From the NCBI RefSeq assembly GCF_001522865.1, contig NZ_LOWB01000133.1, positions 1-64,000 of the forward strand: 64,000 nt of DNA, read 5' to 3'. Positions within the stretch are counted from its first letter, which is position 1; every line of letters starts with the position of its first letter. Shown piece by piece: positions 18,381 to 26,857 of the stretch. This stretch comes from Burkholderia sp. TSV86. Lineage in GTDB: Bacteria; Pseudomonadota; Gammaproteobacteria; Burkholderiales; Burkholderiaceae. A program made the translations under genes and the position numbers. The notes below the pieces were generated by a model that did no database searches, had not been told where the DNA came from, and was given only the letters and a program-made list of their open reading frames with translations.

Positions 18381-19713
18381 TGAAGCCTCCGCCGCGGCCG
18401 AACGGCTCGCCGCCGAAGCCGCCGCTCGCGAGCGTCTGCCTGAAGCGCGCGAGCTTAGGCGAGTGCGGATGAATGCCGAGCGATTCCCAGTGATCGCTCT
18501 CGTCGCCGTCGGCGTTCACGCGCGGCTCGTACCGGTAAAGCTCCTGCGTCGCGATGATGTTGTCGGACAGCCCGGTGACCTCTGTCACCGATAGAATCCG
18601 CCGCCGCCCGTTCGACAGCCGTCCGATCTGCACGATGAAATCGATCGCGTTCGCGATCTGCCGGCGCAGGCTCGATTCGGTGCCCTGAAAGCCCGCGAAG
18701 CCGGCGAGCATCTCCAGGCGGTACAGGCACTCGCGCGGTGAACTGGCGTGAACCGTGCCCATCGAGCCGTCGTGGCCGGTGTTCATCGCCTGCATCATCT
18801 CGAGCACTTCGCCGCCGCGCACTTCGCCGACGATGATGCGGTCCGGCCGCATGCGCAGCGTGTTGCGCAGCAAATCGCGGATCGTCACCACGCCGCTGCC
18901 GTCGAAGCCTCCCGGCCTGCTCTCGAGCCGAACCACATGCGGATGATTGAGCGACAGCTCGGCCGTGTCCTCGATCGTCACGACGCGCTCGGCCCCGGGA
19001 ATATGGAACGCAAGCGCATTGAGCAGCGAGGTCTTGCCCGAACTCGTGCCGCCCGACACGAGGATGTTGCAGCGCGCATCGACCGCGGCTTCCAGCAGCG
19101 CGCCGATTTCCGCGTTGAACGTACCGTTCGCGAGCAGGTCCGCGGGCTTGAGCGGGTCCTTGCGGAACTTGCGGATCGACACGACCGGGCCGTCGATCGA
19201 CAGCGGCTCGATCACCACGTTCACGCGCCCGCCGTCCGGCAGCCGCGCATCGACCATCGGATTCGATTCGTCCAGACGCCGTCCGATCGGCGCGAGAATC
19301 CGCCGCACGATCCGCAGCAAATGCGCGTTGTCGGCGAAGCGCACCGGCAGTTTCGTCAGCATGCCGTGCCGCGACACGTACACGTCGTTGTAGCCGTTGA
19401 TCAGGATGTCCTCGACATGCGGATCGGCAAGCAGATCCTCGATCGGCCCGAAGCCCGCCAGCTCCTTGGTCAGCGCCTCGGCGATCGTGCGCACCTCGTT
19501 TTCGTTGAGCGGTATGCGGCGCAGCCGCACGAAGCTGTCGATTTCGAGATCGACGAACTGGTTGATTGCCTGCCGGGACCAGCGGCCGAATTCCGCGCCC
19601 AGCTCCTCGATGCGCGTGAGCAGATGCTCGTGCGCGGCGTTCTTGACGTCATGGAACTGCTGCGTCTGCGAGAACGGCGTCGCACCATCGGCGAATTGAA
19701 TGTCGTGTCCCAT
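18373..19713 (-). CDS. tadA: TadA/CpaF-type pilus assembly ATPase
   Basis: 446 residues. The secretion ATPase that powers Flp pilus assembly from the cytoplasmic face. Motifs are intact: Walker [10 protein letters not shown] (221-229), Asp box [10 protein letters not shown] (244-253), Walker [12 protein letters not shown] (292-302) and His box [10 protein letters not shown] (314-323). The N-terminal domain has the family segment [27 protein letters not shown]. It begins three bases after the cpaE stop. Confidence 0.95.
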   Translation of the reverse strand: MGHDIQFADGATPFSQTQQFHDVKNAAHEHLLTRIEELGAEFGRWSRQAINQFVDLEIDSFVRLRRIPLNENEVRTIAEALTKELAGFGPIEDLLADPHVEDILINGYNDVYVSRHGMLTKLPVRFADNAHLLRIVRRILAPIGRRLDESNPMVDARLPDGGRVNVVIEPLSIDGPVVSIRKFRKDPLKPADLLANGTFNAEIGALLEAAVDARCNILVSGGTSSGKTSLLNALAFHIPGAERVVTIEDTAELSLNHPHVVRLESRPGGFDGSGVVTIRDLLRNTLRMRPDRIIVGEVRGGEVLEMMQAMNTGHDGSMGTVHASSPRECLYRLEMLAGFAGFQGTESSLRRQIANAIDFIVQIGRLSNGRRRILSVTEVTGLSDNIIATQELYRYEPRVNADGDESDHWESLGIHPHSPKLARFRQTLASGGFGGEPFGRGGGFNV

Positions 19714-19716
19714 CGG

Positions 19717-20955
19717 TTACGAACGCTTGGAGGTGGGTTGAATGAGGCGGCGCAGCGCGGCAAAGCCGCCCGCGGAGCGTGGCGCGGCCGCGCCGGCGTG
19801 GCCCGCGAGCCGCTCGACGAGCGGCGCGAGCGCGCGCACGTATGGATCGCGTTCGGCGTCGTCAACGATCAGCCGGCCGCGGTTGGCCGCATGGCCGATC
19901 GGCACACGCCGCGACGGCAGCGTCGCCGTGAGCGCGATGCCCAGCCGTTCGGCGATCTGCGCCGGCGACAGGCCAAGCGCCGCATCGTACTGATTGACGA
20001 CGAGATGCAGCGCATCGGTGGACACGCCCGCATCGCGCAGCGTTTCGAGCAGCTCCACCGCCGAGACCACCGACGCGACGCCCTGGTCGCACACGAGCCA
20101 TGTCTCGTCGGCGGCGCCTGCGGCCTGCGCGACGAAATCGCGGTTCGAGAATCCGCCGAGATCGATAATCTGATGATCGAAAAACGCGCGCAGCCGGTTC
20201 AGGAGGCCGACGCACGACGCATACGACACGTCGCGCAGCCCGGCGAGGCTGGGCGGCAGCGTCGTCAGCGCGACACCGCTCGCATGACGCGCGAGCGCGG
20301 TGTTGACGAACGTGCGGTCGAAGCGGCGCAGGTTGCGCACCGCCTCGACGAAATCGAACTCGCAGCGCGTATTCAGGAACAGCGCGCCATCGCCCGCCGG
20401 CAGCCCGAGATCGACGAGCGCCGTTTGCCGGCCGTGCGCGGCCGTGCGCTTTTGCAGCAGCACCGCCAAATTCGCCGCGAGCGTGCTCGTGCCCATCCCG
20501 GCGCGCGCGCCGAGCAGCGCGACGAGCTTGCCGTGACGGCTCGGCTGCTCGCCCACGTGATCGAGCAGCCCGCGCGTGATGCGCAGCGCGTCGTCGGCGC
20601 TCGCGGAAATGTCGATGAAATCGCGCACGCCGGCGCGCAGCGCGGCAAGCGCGCTTTCCGGCTCGGCGAGCGAGCCGAGCGCGACGATCGGCAGCATCGG
20701 CTGCGCGACGCGCACCGCGGCTGCCGCAGCGCTCGCCGCCTGCGCGTGCCCGCCCGAGAAATCGACGAAGACGATGGCCGGATTCACCCCGGCGATGCGC
20801 TGCGCGAGCGCGGCAGGCTCGAGCGATGCTGCCTCGACCGCGCCCGCGGCCACGAGGGTCTGCGCGAGCCACCGCAAGTGCTCCCGGTCGGGCGACGCAC
20901 AGACGAAATAATCGGTCACGGCAGGTTCAGCCAAGGATTGCGTTCTCGCGTTCAT
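19717..20955 (-). CDS. cpaE: CpaE/TadZ-like pilus localisation protein
   Basis: 412 residues. An N-terminal receiver-like domain (about 15-135) is followed by a MinD/ParA-like ATPase domain. The nucleotide loop reads GARAGMGTST (149-158), lacking the usual lysine of deviant Walker A motifs, as in atypical TadZ proteins; LWLVCDQGVASVVSAVELLETLRDAG and LGLSPAQIAERLG follow. TadZ directs the pilus machine to the cell pole in other bacteria. The ATG at 20953-20955 has GGAAG upstream; a TTG six bases earlier is the alternative. Confidence 0.85.
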   Translation of the reverse strand: MNARTQSLAEPAVTDYFVCASPDREHLRWLAQTLVAAGAVEAASLEPAALAQRIAGVNPAIVFVDFSGGHAQAASAAAAAVRVAQPMLPIVALGSLAEPESALAALRAGVRDFIDISASADDALRITRGLLDHVGEQPSRHGKLVALLGARAGMGTSTLAANLAVLLQKRTAAHGRQTALVDLGLPAGDGALFLNTRCEFDFVEAVRNLRRFDRTFVNTALARHASGVALTTLPPSLAGLRDVSYASCVGLLNRLRAFFDHQIIDLGGFSNRDFVAQAAGAADETWLVCDQGVASVVSAVELLETLRDAGVSTDALHLVVNQYDAALGLSPAQIAERLGIALTATLPSRRVPIGHAANRGRLIVDDAERDPYVRALAPLVERLAGHAGAAAPRSAGGFAALRRLIQPTSKRS

Positions 20956-21015
20956 GTTCAAGCTTCCCTGTTGCGCGCCGCATCGCGGCTTGCGCGCGCC
21001 CGCTCGGTTGCGCGC

Positions 21016-22383
21016 TCATTTCGAGAACCCCGGCCCCGCGTCCGGCGACAGCATGCCGCCCAGATACGAGCGCCACACCGGCCCGTCGCGCTGCTCGGAC
21101 AGCTCGCCCGGCGTAGCAGGCAGCGGCGCGTTCTTCGCGATCGGCGCAACCAGGTGCGGCGTCACGATGATCACCAGTTCCTTGTCGTTCTGCTGATAGC
21201 TGAGCTGCTTGAAGAACGTGCCGATCACGGGCAGATCGCCGAGAAACGGCACCTTGTTGACGTTCGACGTCGTCTCGCGATCGATCAGCCCGCCGATCAT
21301 GAAACTCTCGCCGTCACCCAGCTCGACGGTCGTGTCCGCACGGCGCGTCGTGAGCGCCGGCACCGTCACGCTATTGATCGTGATCGAATGCACGAAATCG
21401 AGCTGACTCGATTCCGGCGCGACTTTCAGCGCGATCCGGCGCGGGCTCAGCACGGTCGGCGTGAGCGTGAGGCCGACGCCGTAGGGCTTCCAGTCGATCG
21501 ACGTGGTGCCGAGCCCCTGCGGCACCGGCACAGGAATCTCGCCGCCCGCGAGAAAGCTCGCGCTCTGCCCGGACAAGGCCACCAGTGTCGGCTGCGCGAG
21601 CACGCGCGCGAGATTATTCGCCTCCAGGATCGACAGGTCCGCGAAAATGCCACGCGACATCGAGCCGACCACCAGGTTGAACGCGGACGCGATCGGCGCC
21701 ACGCTCGACAGCGCCTGCGTGGAGGTGGCCGCCGCCGTGTTCGCCAGCGTCGAGGTCGTGACCGACGAACTCACGCCGGCCGACGTGAGCCCGCTCGGCG
21801 AAAACGCGCCGAACGTGAAGCCGTTGTTCTGCTTGAAGATATTGAGGCCCGCTTGCTTAAGCACCGAGCGGCTGAACTCGACGACCCGCACGTCCACTTG
21901 CACGACATTCTTGCCGCTGATCGACGAAGTGTCGATCAGCCCGCCGTCCTTGCCCATCATCCCCCTGCCGAGCGCCAGCGCGCGCTCGTGCGCGTCGAGC
22001 GTGGCGGCCTCGCCCGACACGACGGTCGTGCCGCTGTATGTCTTCACGCTCGGCGCGCCGCCGCCCAGCACCGCGCGCGCCGCGCCGCTCGTGACGTTGA
22101 CCGTATAGACGGACGGCTCGTCGCGCCCGCGCTCCCACACCATCAGGCTGGTCGAGCCCGGCGCCTTCGCGACCAGCAGCACGCCGCCGCGGCCGCCCTT
22201 GACGACGAGCACGTCGGCCACATTCGGATCGCCGATCGCAACCCGCTGCAAATTGCGCCCGGCCGCGATCTGCCGCTGCCCGCCTGTCGCCAGCTCGATC
22301 GTGCCGGGCTGCTGGGCGTGCGCAGCAAACGACAGCCACGCGACGAGCATCGTAATGCCCCATCCAATCAATCTATTTTTCAT
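21016..22383 (-). CDS. cpaC: CpaC/RcpA-type outer-membrane secretin
   Basis: 455 residues. Signal peptide to about residue 23 (FAAHAQ), a BON-like pilus secretin N-domain (ELATGGQRQIAAGRNLQRVAIGDPNVADVLVV), and the secretin core with LARVLAQPTLVALSGQSASFLAGGEIPVPV, TVELGDGESFMIGGLI and VPFLGDLPVIGTFF followed by ELVIIVTPHLV, the family signature. It forms the gated pore through which the Flp pilus leaves the cell. Length is normal for CpaC. Confidence 0.93.
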   Translation of the reverse strand: MKNRLIGWGITMLVAWLSFAAHAQQPGTIELATGGQRQIAAGRNLQRVAIGDPNVADVLVVKGGRGGVLLVAKAPGSTSLMVWERGRDEPSVYTVNVTSGAARAVLGGGAPSVKTYSGTTVVSGEAATLDAHERALALGRGMMGKDGGLIDTSSISGKNVVQVDVRVVEFSRSVLKQAGLNIFKQNNGFTFGAFSPSGLTSAGVSSSVTTSTLANTAAATSTQALSSVAPIASAFNLVVGSMSRGIFADLSILEANNLARVLAQPTLVALSGQSASFLAGGEIPVPVPQGLGTTSIDWKPYGVGLTLTPTVLSPRRIALKVAPESSQLDFVHSITINSVTVPALTTRRADTTVELGDGESFMIGGLIDRETTSNVNKVPFLGDLPVIGTFFKQLSYQQNDKELVIIVTPHLVAPIAKNAPLPATPGELSEQRDGPVWRSYLGGMLSPDAGPGFSK

Positions 22384-22444
22384 CGTGTCGGAAACCGGTG
22401 CGAGCCGGCCTTCTCCCTGCCGTCACTGTGCGAATGCGCTTATT

Positions 22445-23350
22445 TCAATAGGCGAGCGTTTCGACCCGCCCGCCTCGTATCACTTCGATGCCGCCGCCCG
22501 CATGCTGCTGCGCTGCCGGCGCGCGCGCGACCTCGACCGGGCGGGCGGCAACGGCCGCGCCGTTGCTGCGCGACAGCTCGGCGAGCGACAGCCCGCTCGC
22601 CGCGAGATCCGACGGGCCCGCGCCGTTCGCCGTGCGCGCCGCCACCGTCTGCGCAGCCACTTCGCCGTCGCGCGGGCTGCGCAACGCGAGCACGAGGCGG
22701 CCGCTCGCCTCGGCGAGCGTCAATGCGTCGACCTGCGCGGTCGGCACTGCGAGCACCGCGGTGCGCGCGCTGACGCCGGCCGGCCCCGGCGCGCCGTCGC
22801 GATCCGGCGTCGCATCGCCGAACGCCAGCACGCGCACACGCGACAACAGAAGCCGCGCCTGCGATCTGGCGATTTCCGCGCCGGTCGCGCCGAAGCCGCC
22901 GTCGCGCTTCAGGTTGACGAACACGTCGACAAAATTGCCGGGACGCAGGCGGCTGCCGACCGCGTTGGTCTCGTCGACCTTGATCGCGACCGCCCGCTCA
23001 CCGGGCGCGATCTGATCCGCGAGGCCGGACATCAGCCCGCCTTCGAGCACGGGCGACTGCGCCGCGATATCGGCCGCCGGCACGCGGCCCGCGACCAGCG
23101 CCGGATTCGAAAACACGCCCGCGAGCGGCGTTTGCACTTGCTGCACCTTCAACGCGTCGGCCGGAATCGGCTGCCCGGCCGGCAACGTGCGCGCCGCGAC
23201 GACCACGGGCGCGGTCCGGATCGCGACCGCGCTCGCGGCGCTCGGCGCGACGCTCGCCGGCTGCCGCGCGAGCAGCCACGCGTAAATGCCGAGCAGGATC
23301 GCGAGCCCGATCAGCAATCCCGCGATGATCTTGGTCAGATGAGTGGCCAT
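22445..23350 (-). CDS. cpaB: CpaB/RcpC-type pilus assembly protein (SAF domain)
   Basis: 301 residues. One membrane segment (IIAGLLIGLAILLGIYAWLLA, 8-28), then an SAF domain (VVVAARTLPAGQPIPADALKVQQV) and the CpaB segment GERAVAIKVDETNAVGSRLRPGNFVDVFV. CpaB works with the secretin in Flp pilus biogenesis. The ATG at 23348-23350 places the membrane segment at the N-terminus; a longer open frame upstream lacks support. Confidence 0.9.
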   Translation of the reverse strand: MATHLTKIIAGLLIGLAILLGIYAWLLARQPASVAPSAASAVAIRTAPVVVAARTLPAGQPIPADALKVQQVQTPLAGVFSNPALVAGRVPAADIAAQSPVLEGGLMSGLADQIAPGERAVAIKVDETNAVGSRLRPGNFVDVFVNLKRDGGFGATGAEIARSQARLLLSRVRVLAFGDATPDRDGAPGPAGVSARTAVLAVPTAQVDALTLAEASGRLVLALRSPRDGEVAAQTVAARTANGAGPSDLAASGLSLAELSRSNGAAVAARPVEVARAPAAQQHAGGGIEVIRGGRVETLAY

Positions 23351-23443
23351 GTTTGTTGTCGCCGAAACGGCAGCGAAAGAACCGGGTTGAAAAAAACCGC
23401 GCCAGCGCCGAGGCACGGCCATGTCGGACTTATCTCGCGAAGG

Positions 23444-23926
23444 TCATAGAAGATTGGCAGGGTTGAGCTGCACCGTCGCCTGGCTCGACAGCGTCGACGG
23501 AACGAGCGCCGCGCCGAACAACGGAATCGTCGGAAGCAGCGGATTGGTGGCGTAGGGATACGTGACCGTCACCTGGATGCACTCCATCGACGGCGCATAC
23601 GCGCAACTCATCGAGACGCATGCCGATTCGCTGCCCTTCGCCGCCAGCCATCCCGTCAGATTTTTCGCGGCCGTGCACGCGGCGTCCGCTCTGGCGGCCA
23701 GCGCGGCGGCCGGCGTGCTGGCCGCCTGATAGCCGAGCGCGGCGCGGGCGCCTTCCGTCGCGGCGAGCGTGAGCGTCTGCTGCGCGGCGAAGATCATCCC
23801 GTATGTAACGAGTCCGTAAAGAATCATGAAAAACAGCGGGAACAGGATCGCGAATTCGACGGCGGTCGCGCCGCGCTGCCGCCGCGTTGCGAACGTTTGC
23901 GCGGCCGGCATGCGCTTGACGCTCAC
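23444..23926 (-). CDS. tadE: TadE-like pseudopilin
   Basis: 160 residues. RRQRGATAVEFAILFPLFFMILYGLVTYGMIF (13-44) is the TadE signature: a G/A-T-A-V-E-F processing site followed by one membrane helix, cleaved by the prepilin peptidase. The rest has paired cysteines (ACTAAK, SACVSMSCAYAPSMEC). The GTG start is fixed by GGAGG six bases upstream, and its GTGA overlaps the cpaA stop codon, so translation is coupled. Confidence 0.88.
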   Translation of the reverse strand: MSVKRMPAAQTFATRRQRGATAVEFAILFPLFFMILYGLVTYGMIFAAQQTLTLAATEGARAALGYQAASTPAAALAARADAACTAAKNLTGWLAAKGSESACVSMSCAYAPSMECIQVTVTYPYATNPLLPTIPLFGAALVPSTLSSQATVQLNPANLL

Positions 23927-24405
23927 CGCACGCCTCCGATATGGACGAGATACGCGAGCCATGCGGCGGCGGGCGCGACGAGGAACGCGGCATAAGGCGT
24001 TGCTCGCCGTGCGCCGAGCGCGAGCGCAGGCGCGCCGCACAGCAGGCGGCTCGACAGAACGACGCCGAGCGCATGCACGCCCGCCGCGATGCTCGCGGCA
24101 ATCCACAGCCATGGCAGCACCGGCAAGCCGCACCATACGCCGAGCACCGCGAAGATTTTCACGTCCGCGGCACCCATCACGCGCAATATAAAAAACGGGA
24201 AAAGAGAAGCAAAACCAGCCAACCCGCCGATCAACGAGCCGGATAATGTCGTACCAAATGGATTATGTCGGCTTATTGTAAAAACGATACCGGCCACTAG
24301 CCCAACGAGCACCCATTGGTTAGGGATACGGCGATCACGGCAATCAGCAATCGCAACGCCCGCAGACCAAGCGAAAAAAAATCCGACACTGAATAATTGA
24401 ATCAT
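23923..24405 (-). CDS. cpaA: CpaA/TadV-type prepilin peptidase
   Basis: 160 residues with about five membrane segments. The aspartate-protease residues are visible: AIADCRDRRIPNQWV (first Asp pair, about 18-32) and the second motif GAADVKIFAVLGVW (about 76-89), equivalent to GxGD of A24 peptidases but reading G-A-A-D. It cleaves Flp prepilin and TadE/TadG leaders. GGGGCTGAA precedes the ATG. The gene is separated from flp by a strong hairpin. Confidence 0.9.
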   Translation of the reverse strand: MIQLFSVGFFFAWSAGVAIADCRDRRIPNQWVLVGLVAGIVFTISRHNPFGTTLSGSLIGGLAGFASLFPFFILRVMGAADVKIFAVLGVWCGLPVLPWLWIAASIAAGVHALGVVLSSRLLCGAPALALGARRATPYAAFLVAPAAAWLAYLVHIGGVR

Positions 24406-24430
24406 TTCAGCCCCAACCGCATGAAAACGT

Positions 24431-24459
24431 CGTGTGGATTGTCCTCGACAATCCACACG
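24431..24459 (-). terminator. hairpin between flp and cpaA, possible partial terminator
   Basis: A perfect 12-base stem (24431-24442 with 24448-24459, GTGTGGATTGT/ACAATCCACAC at its core) with a five-base loop. Downstream on the minus strand is only a short CGTTTTC, so termination is likely partial. It would let the major pilin be made in excess over the assembly proteins, or protect the flp message 3' end. Confidence 0.65.
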
Positions 24460-24491
24460 GCTGTAGTAATGCGAAAGGAAACGGAATCAGT

Positions 24492-24683
24492 TCATTTTGG
24501 CGGCGCGTTGGTTTGTACTTGCTTGGCGATACCGGCAAACGCTTCCTTCAGACTGCCGGTCAGCCCAGTATCTCCTCCAACGGCCGCTACGATAGCCACC
24601 GCCAGCAGCCCCGCAATCAGCCCGTATTCGATCGCGGTCACCCCTGCCTCGTCCTTCAGGAAGCGCTTGATCAGTGCTTTCAT
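24492..24683 (-). CDS. flp: Flp/Fap-type major pilin
   Basis: 63 residues. After a short basic leader, DEAGVTAIEYGLIAGLLAVAIVAAVGG carries the Flp processing site (cleavage after Gly, then VTAIEY with the conserved Glu and Tyr) and the hydrophobic assembly helix. This is the structural subunit of the Tad pilus. GAGGATCG precedes the ATG. It is the first gene of the operon and the only pilin gene seen here. Confidence 0.95.
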   Translation of the reverse strand: MKALIKRFLKDEAGVTAIEYGLIAGLLAVAIVAAVGGDTGLTGSLKEAFAGIAKQVQTNAPPK

Positions 24684-25000
24684 AATCGATCCTCGTGCCT
24701 TGAGTTCTCGTTGGCCTTCACTTGACGCTATCGGCCCGCCTTGCCCGCCGGCCGATTTTAGCCGGCCGGACCAGACAGTTTTGTTATAACTCTTTTTTCA
24801 TGAGTCGTTAACAATTTGATACAAGTTGACGATCCGGCGGCTTAGTCGCTTCGCGCTCCCCGATGTACAAATCTTTCAATCTACGCACGAGCGCAACATC
24901 ATATATCCGAACCTTTTTTTCTTCCACTTTTTTATTCAACTTTAGCTGGTTATATATATAGCCGTCTGATGTGTATTTTTACGGCCAGCCGGTAGTCCTT

Positions 25001-25039
25001 ACCTATCAGGATTTACGATAGGTTAGATATACATACCTA
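25001..25039. repeat. three alternating ACCTA/TAGGT half sites
   Basis: ACCTATC (25001-25007) and GATAGGT (25017-25023) form a 7-base inverted repeat with nine bases between, and TAGGT (25019-25023) pairs again with ACCTA (25035-25039). This is the kind of layout seen at operators; the binding protein is unknown. Confidence 0.45.
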
Positions 25040-25085
25040 ATCATCAGTAAAACAGACGATTCACTAGTCCACGCCTTTATCGTCT

Positions 25086-25129
25086 GTTACGCCGTGTGCG
25101 TAACGCCGAACGCGCGACGTTACGTTACG
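25086..25129. promoter_or_regulatory. candidate upstream activator sites (GTTACG inverted and direct repeats)
   Basis: GTTACG (25086-25091) and CGTAAC (25099-25104) form an inverted repeat with seven bases between; GTTACGTTACG follows at 25119-25129. They are 160-200 bases upstream of the start predicted from the sigma-54 promoter. The string CGTAACGCCG (25099-25108) recurs exactly upstream of the other strong sigma-54 promoter (62980-62989). The likely binder is the Fis-type domain of the activator at 11769-13157; this is inference. Confidence 0.5.
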
Positions 25130-25262
25130 AGACGCCGCGAAACGCGAGCACGGCATGCCATCCGACCCCCTATCGGAAACCCTTACCGCCTCGCCCGCCC
25201 TCCTCATCCAGTAAGGCTTTCCGGTAAACCCTCGCACCGGTTCGTTGCATCGTCCGACGCAA

Positions 25263-25278
25263 TGGTACGACTGTTGCA
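25263..25278 (+). promoter_or_regulatory. sigma-54 promoter of the lipoprotein/ShlB operon
   Basis: TGGTACG-ACTG-TTGCA against consensus TGGCACG-N4-TTGCA: one mismatch in twelve, with exact GG-N10-GC spacing. Transcription would begin near 25289, giving a 45-base leader before the ATG at 25335. Confidence 0.75.
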
Positions 25279-25334
25279 AAGATGCGACCGCAGCAGCAAC
25301 GCCAATCAACAGACAAACCCCATGCGAGGACACG

Positions 25335-26801
25335 ATGAATACCCAAACGATTGCTCATGGCACGCTCCGGACGACTCTGATCGCGGCCACCGTGGCAGCC
25401 ATGCTCTCCCTCACCGCGTGCGGGGGCTCCGGCTCGATTAGCAAAGGCCTCAGCGACTCGGGCGCCGGCAGCGGCGGCGGCGCGATCTCCACGACGGGCG
25501 GCGGCGCGGGCGCGGACGGCGCGGGCAGCGGTTCCGGCGCGAGCGGCAGTTCAGGCTCGACGACCACCGCGGGCGGCGGCTCGACCTCGGGCGGCACCTC
25601 GGCTTCGAGCGCCAACGCAATCGGCACGGTGGCCGGCAACGCGGGCGGCGTCATCGGCAATGCGGGCTCGACCGTCTCCGGCGTCGGCTCGGTCATCGGC
25701 AGCACGCCGCTGCCTGGCGCGAATCCGCAATCGACGCAATCGCTCGGCGGTGTCGTCCAAAGCGCGGGCGGCGCGCTCAGCGCGCTGGGCAACGGCGTAT
25801 CGAGCGGCCTCGGCCAGCTCGGTTCGCCGAACGCCAATCCGATCGGCACAACGGTCGCGAGCACCGGTAACGTCGTCAGCCAGCTGGGCGGCGCGCTCAC
25901 GCAGACCGGCAATCTCGTCACCAGCCTGGGCAATGGTCCGCTGTCGCCGCTTGCGCCGATCGCATCGCCAGTCGGCGGCCTTGTGACGACTGCCGGCAAC
26001 GCGGTCACCAACGGCGGCGCGACGCTCGGCAACGCACTGTCGACCGGCCCCGTGCAGCAAGTCACGCAAGCGCTCAGCTCGGCGATCACGCCGATCACCA
26101 CGGCCGTCGCGAGCACCACGCAGACGGTCGGCAACGCGACGGGCCTCGGCGCGCCCGCCAATACGCTGCTTGGCGTGATCGGCGGCGGAGTGAACCAGGC
26201 CGGCGCGCTGATCACCCAAACCGGCGGCGGGAATCCGGTCGCGACGGGCCTCGGCTCGACGGTGTCGTCGACGGGCGCCACGATCAGCTCGCTGGGCGGC
26301 TTGGTAACGGGCGGCTCCGCGCCGGCGAATCCCCTCGCGCCGGTCGCAACGGCAGTGGGCGGCCTGACCAACACGCTTGGCAACGCGACGGCAGGCACGC
26401 CGCTCGCACCGGTCGGCGGCATCGTATCGACTGCCACGGGCGCGCTGACGAATGCCGCCGGCGGCGCGGCAGGCGGCAATCCGCTCGCCCCCGTCACCGG
26501 CGCGTTGACCGGTGCGACCGCCGGCAATCCGCTGGCACCTGTCACAGGGATCGTGTCGAGCGTCACCGGCACGCTCGGCGGCGCGGCAGGCGGCTCCGGC
26601 GCAAGCAACCCGCTCGCGCCCGTCACCGGCGCGCTGTCCAGCGCAACCGGCGCGGCATCGACGAATCCGGCGGCCGGCCTCACTGCGCCGCTGACCGGCT
26701 CAAGCGGCGGCGCGGCGAGCACGGCCGGTGCGGCCGGCAACCCGCTCGCCCCCGTCACGTCGCTCATCGGCGGGCTGCTCGGCGGCGGCCACCGCAATTG
26801 A
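25335..26801 (+). CDS. repetitive lipoprotein with NPLAPVTG repeats (collagen-like annotation type)
   Basis: 488 residues. A lipoprotein signal with lipobox LTAC ends near residue 26; the mature start is Gly/Ser-rich. The rest is low-complexity Gly, Ala, Thr, Val, Asn and Leu with irregular repeats of about 16-20 residues: early units such as IGTTVASTGNVVSQLGGALTQT, later ones such as NPLAPVTGALTGATAG (about seven NPLAPV-like units). Such proteins are often labelled collagen-like, but true Gly-X-Y triplets are not seen; a beta-solenoid or extended surface fibre seems as likely. GCGAGGA precedes the ATG. It heads a sigma-54-driven operon, divergent from the pilus genes. Function unknown. Confidence 0.8.
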   Translation: MNTQTIAHGTLRTTLIAATVAAMLSLTACGGSGSISKGLSDSGAGSGGGAISTTGGGAGADGAGSGSGASGSSGSTTTAGGGSTSGGTSASSANAIGTVAGNAGGVIGNAGSTVSGVGSVIGSTPLPGANPQSTQSLGGVVQSAGGALSALGNGVSSGLGQLGSPNANPIGTTVASTGNVVSQLGGALTQTGNLVTSLGNGPLSPLAPIASPVGGLVTTAGNAVTNGGATLGNALSTGPVQQVTQALSSAITPITTAVASTTQTVGNATGLGAPANTLLGVIGGGVNQAGALITQTGGGNPVATGLGSTVSSTGATISSLGGLVTGGSAPANPLAPVATAVGGLTNTLGNATAGTPLAPVGGIVSTATGALTNAAGGAAGGNPLAPVTGALTGATAGNPLAPVTGIVSSVTGTLGGAAGGSGASNPLAPVTGALSSATGAASTNPAAGLTAPLTGSSGGAASTAGAAGNPLAPVTSLIGGLLGGGHRN

Positions 26802-26857
26802 AGAACCAGCCCCCATCCGGCATCGAGGCATCGAAGAAGACAGCGAGGAGCAGCATC

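Larger units (their letters stand above)
24684..25334. promoter_or_regulatory. AT-rich divergent control region between the Tad and lipoprotein operons
   Basis: 650 bases without a supported gene. Bases 24780-25075 are strikingly AT-rich for this genome, typical of a promoter or a silenced region. Seen in it: a CCGGCC/GGCCGG pair close to flp; repeated ACCTA/TAGGT half sites at 25001-25039; GTTACG/CGTAAC sites at 25086-25129; and a sigma-54 promoter facing right at 25263-25278. On the flp side only a weak GG-N10-GC match (24727-24740, minus strand) and several AT-rich -10-like strings were found, so the flp promoter is not settled. Confidence 0.7.

Noticed and set aside
18748..22773. A 1341-codon open frame on the plus strand across the Tad genes
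   Set aside because: Arg/Ala/His-rich shadow of tadA, cpaE and cpaC on the other strand, which carry intact catalytic motifs; typical of high-GC third positions.
24727..24740. Sigma-54 promoter for flp
   Set aside because: Only GG-N10-GC spacing is met; both boxes are poor, and such matches are frequent by chance here.
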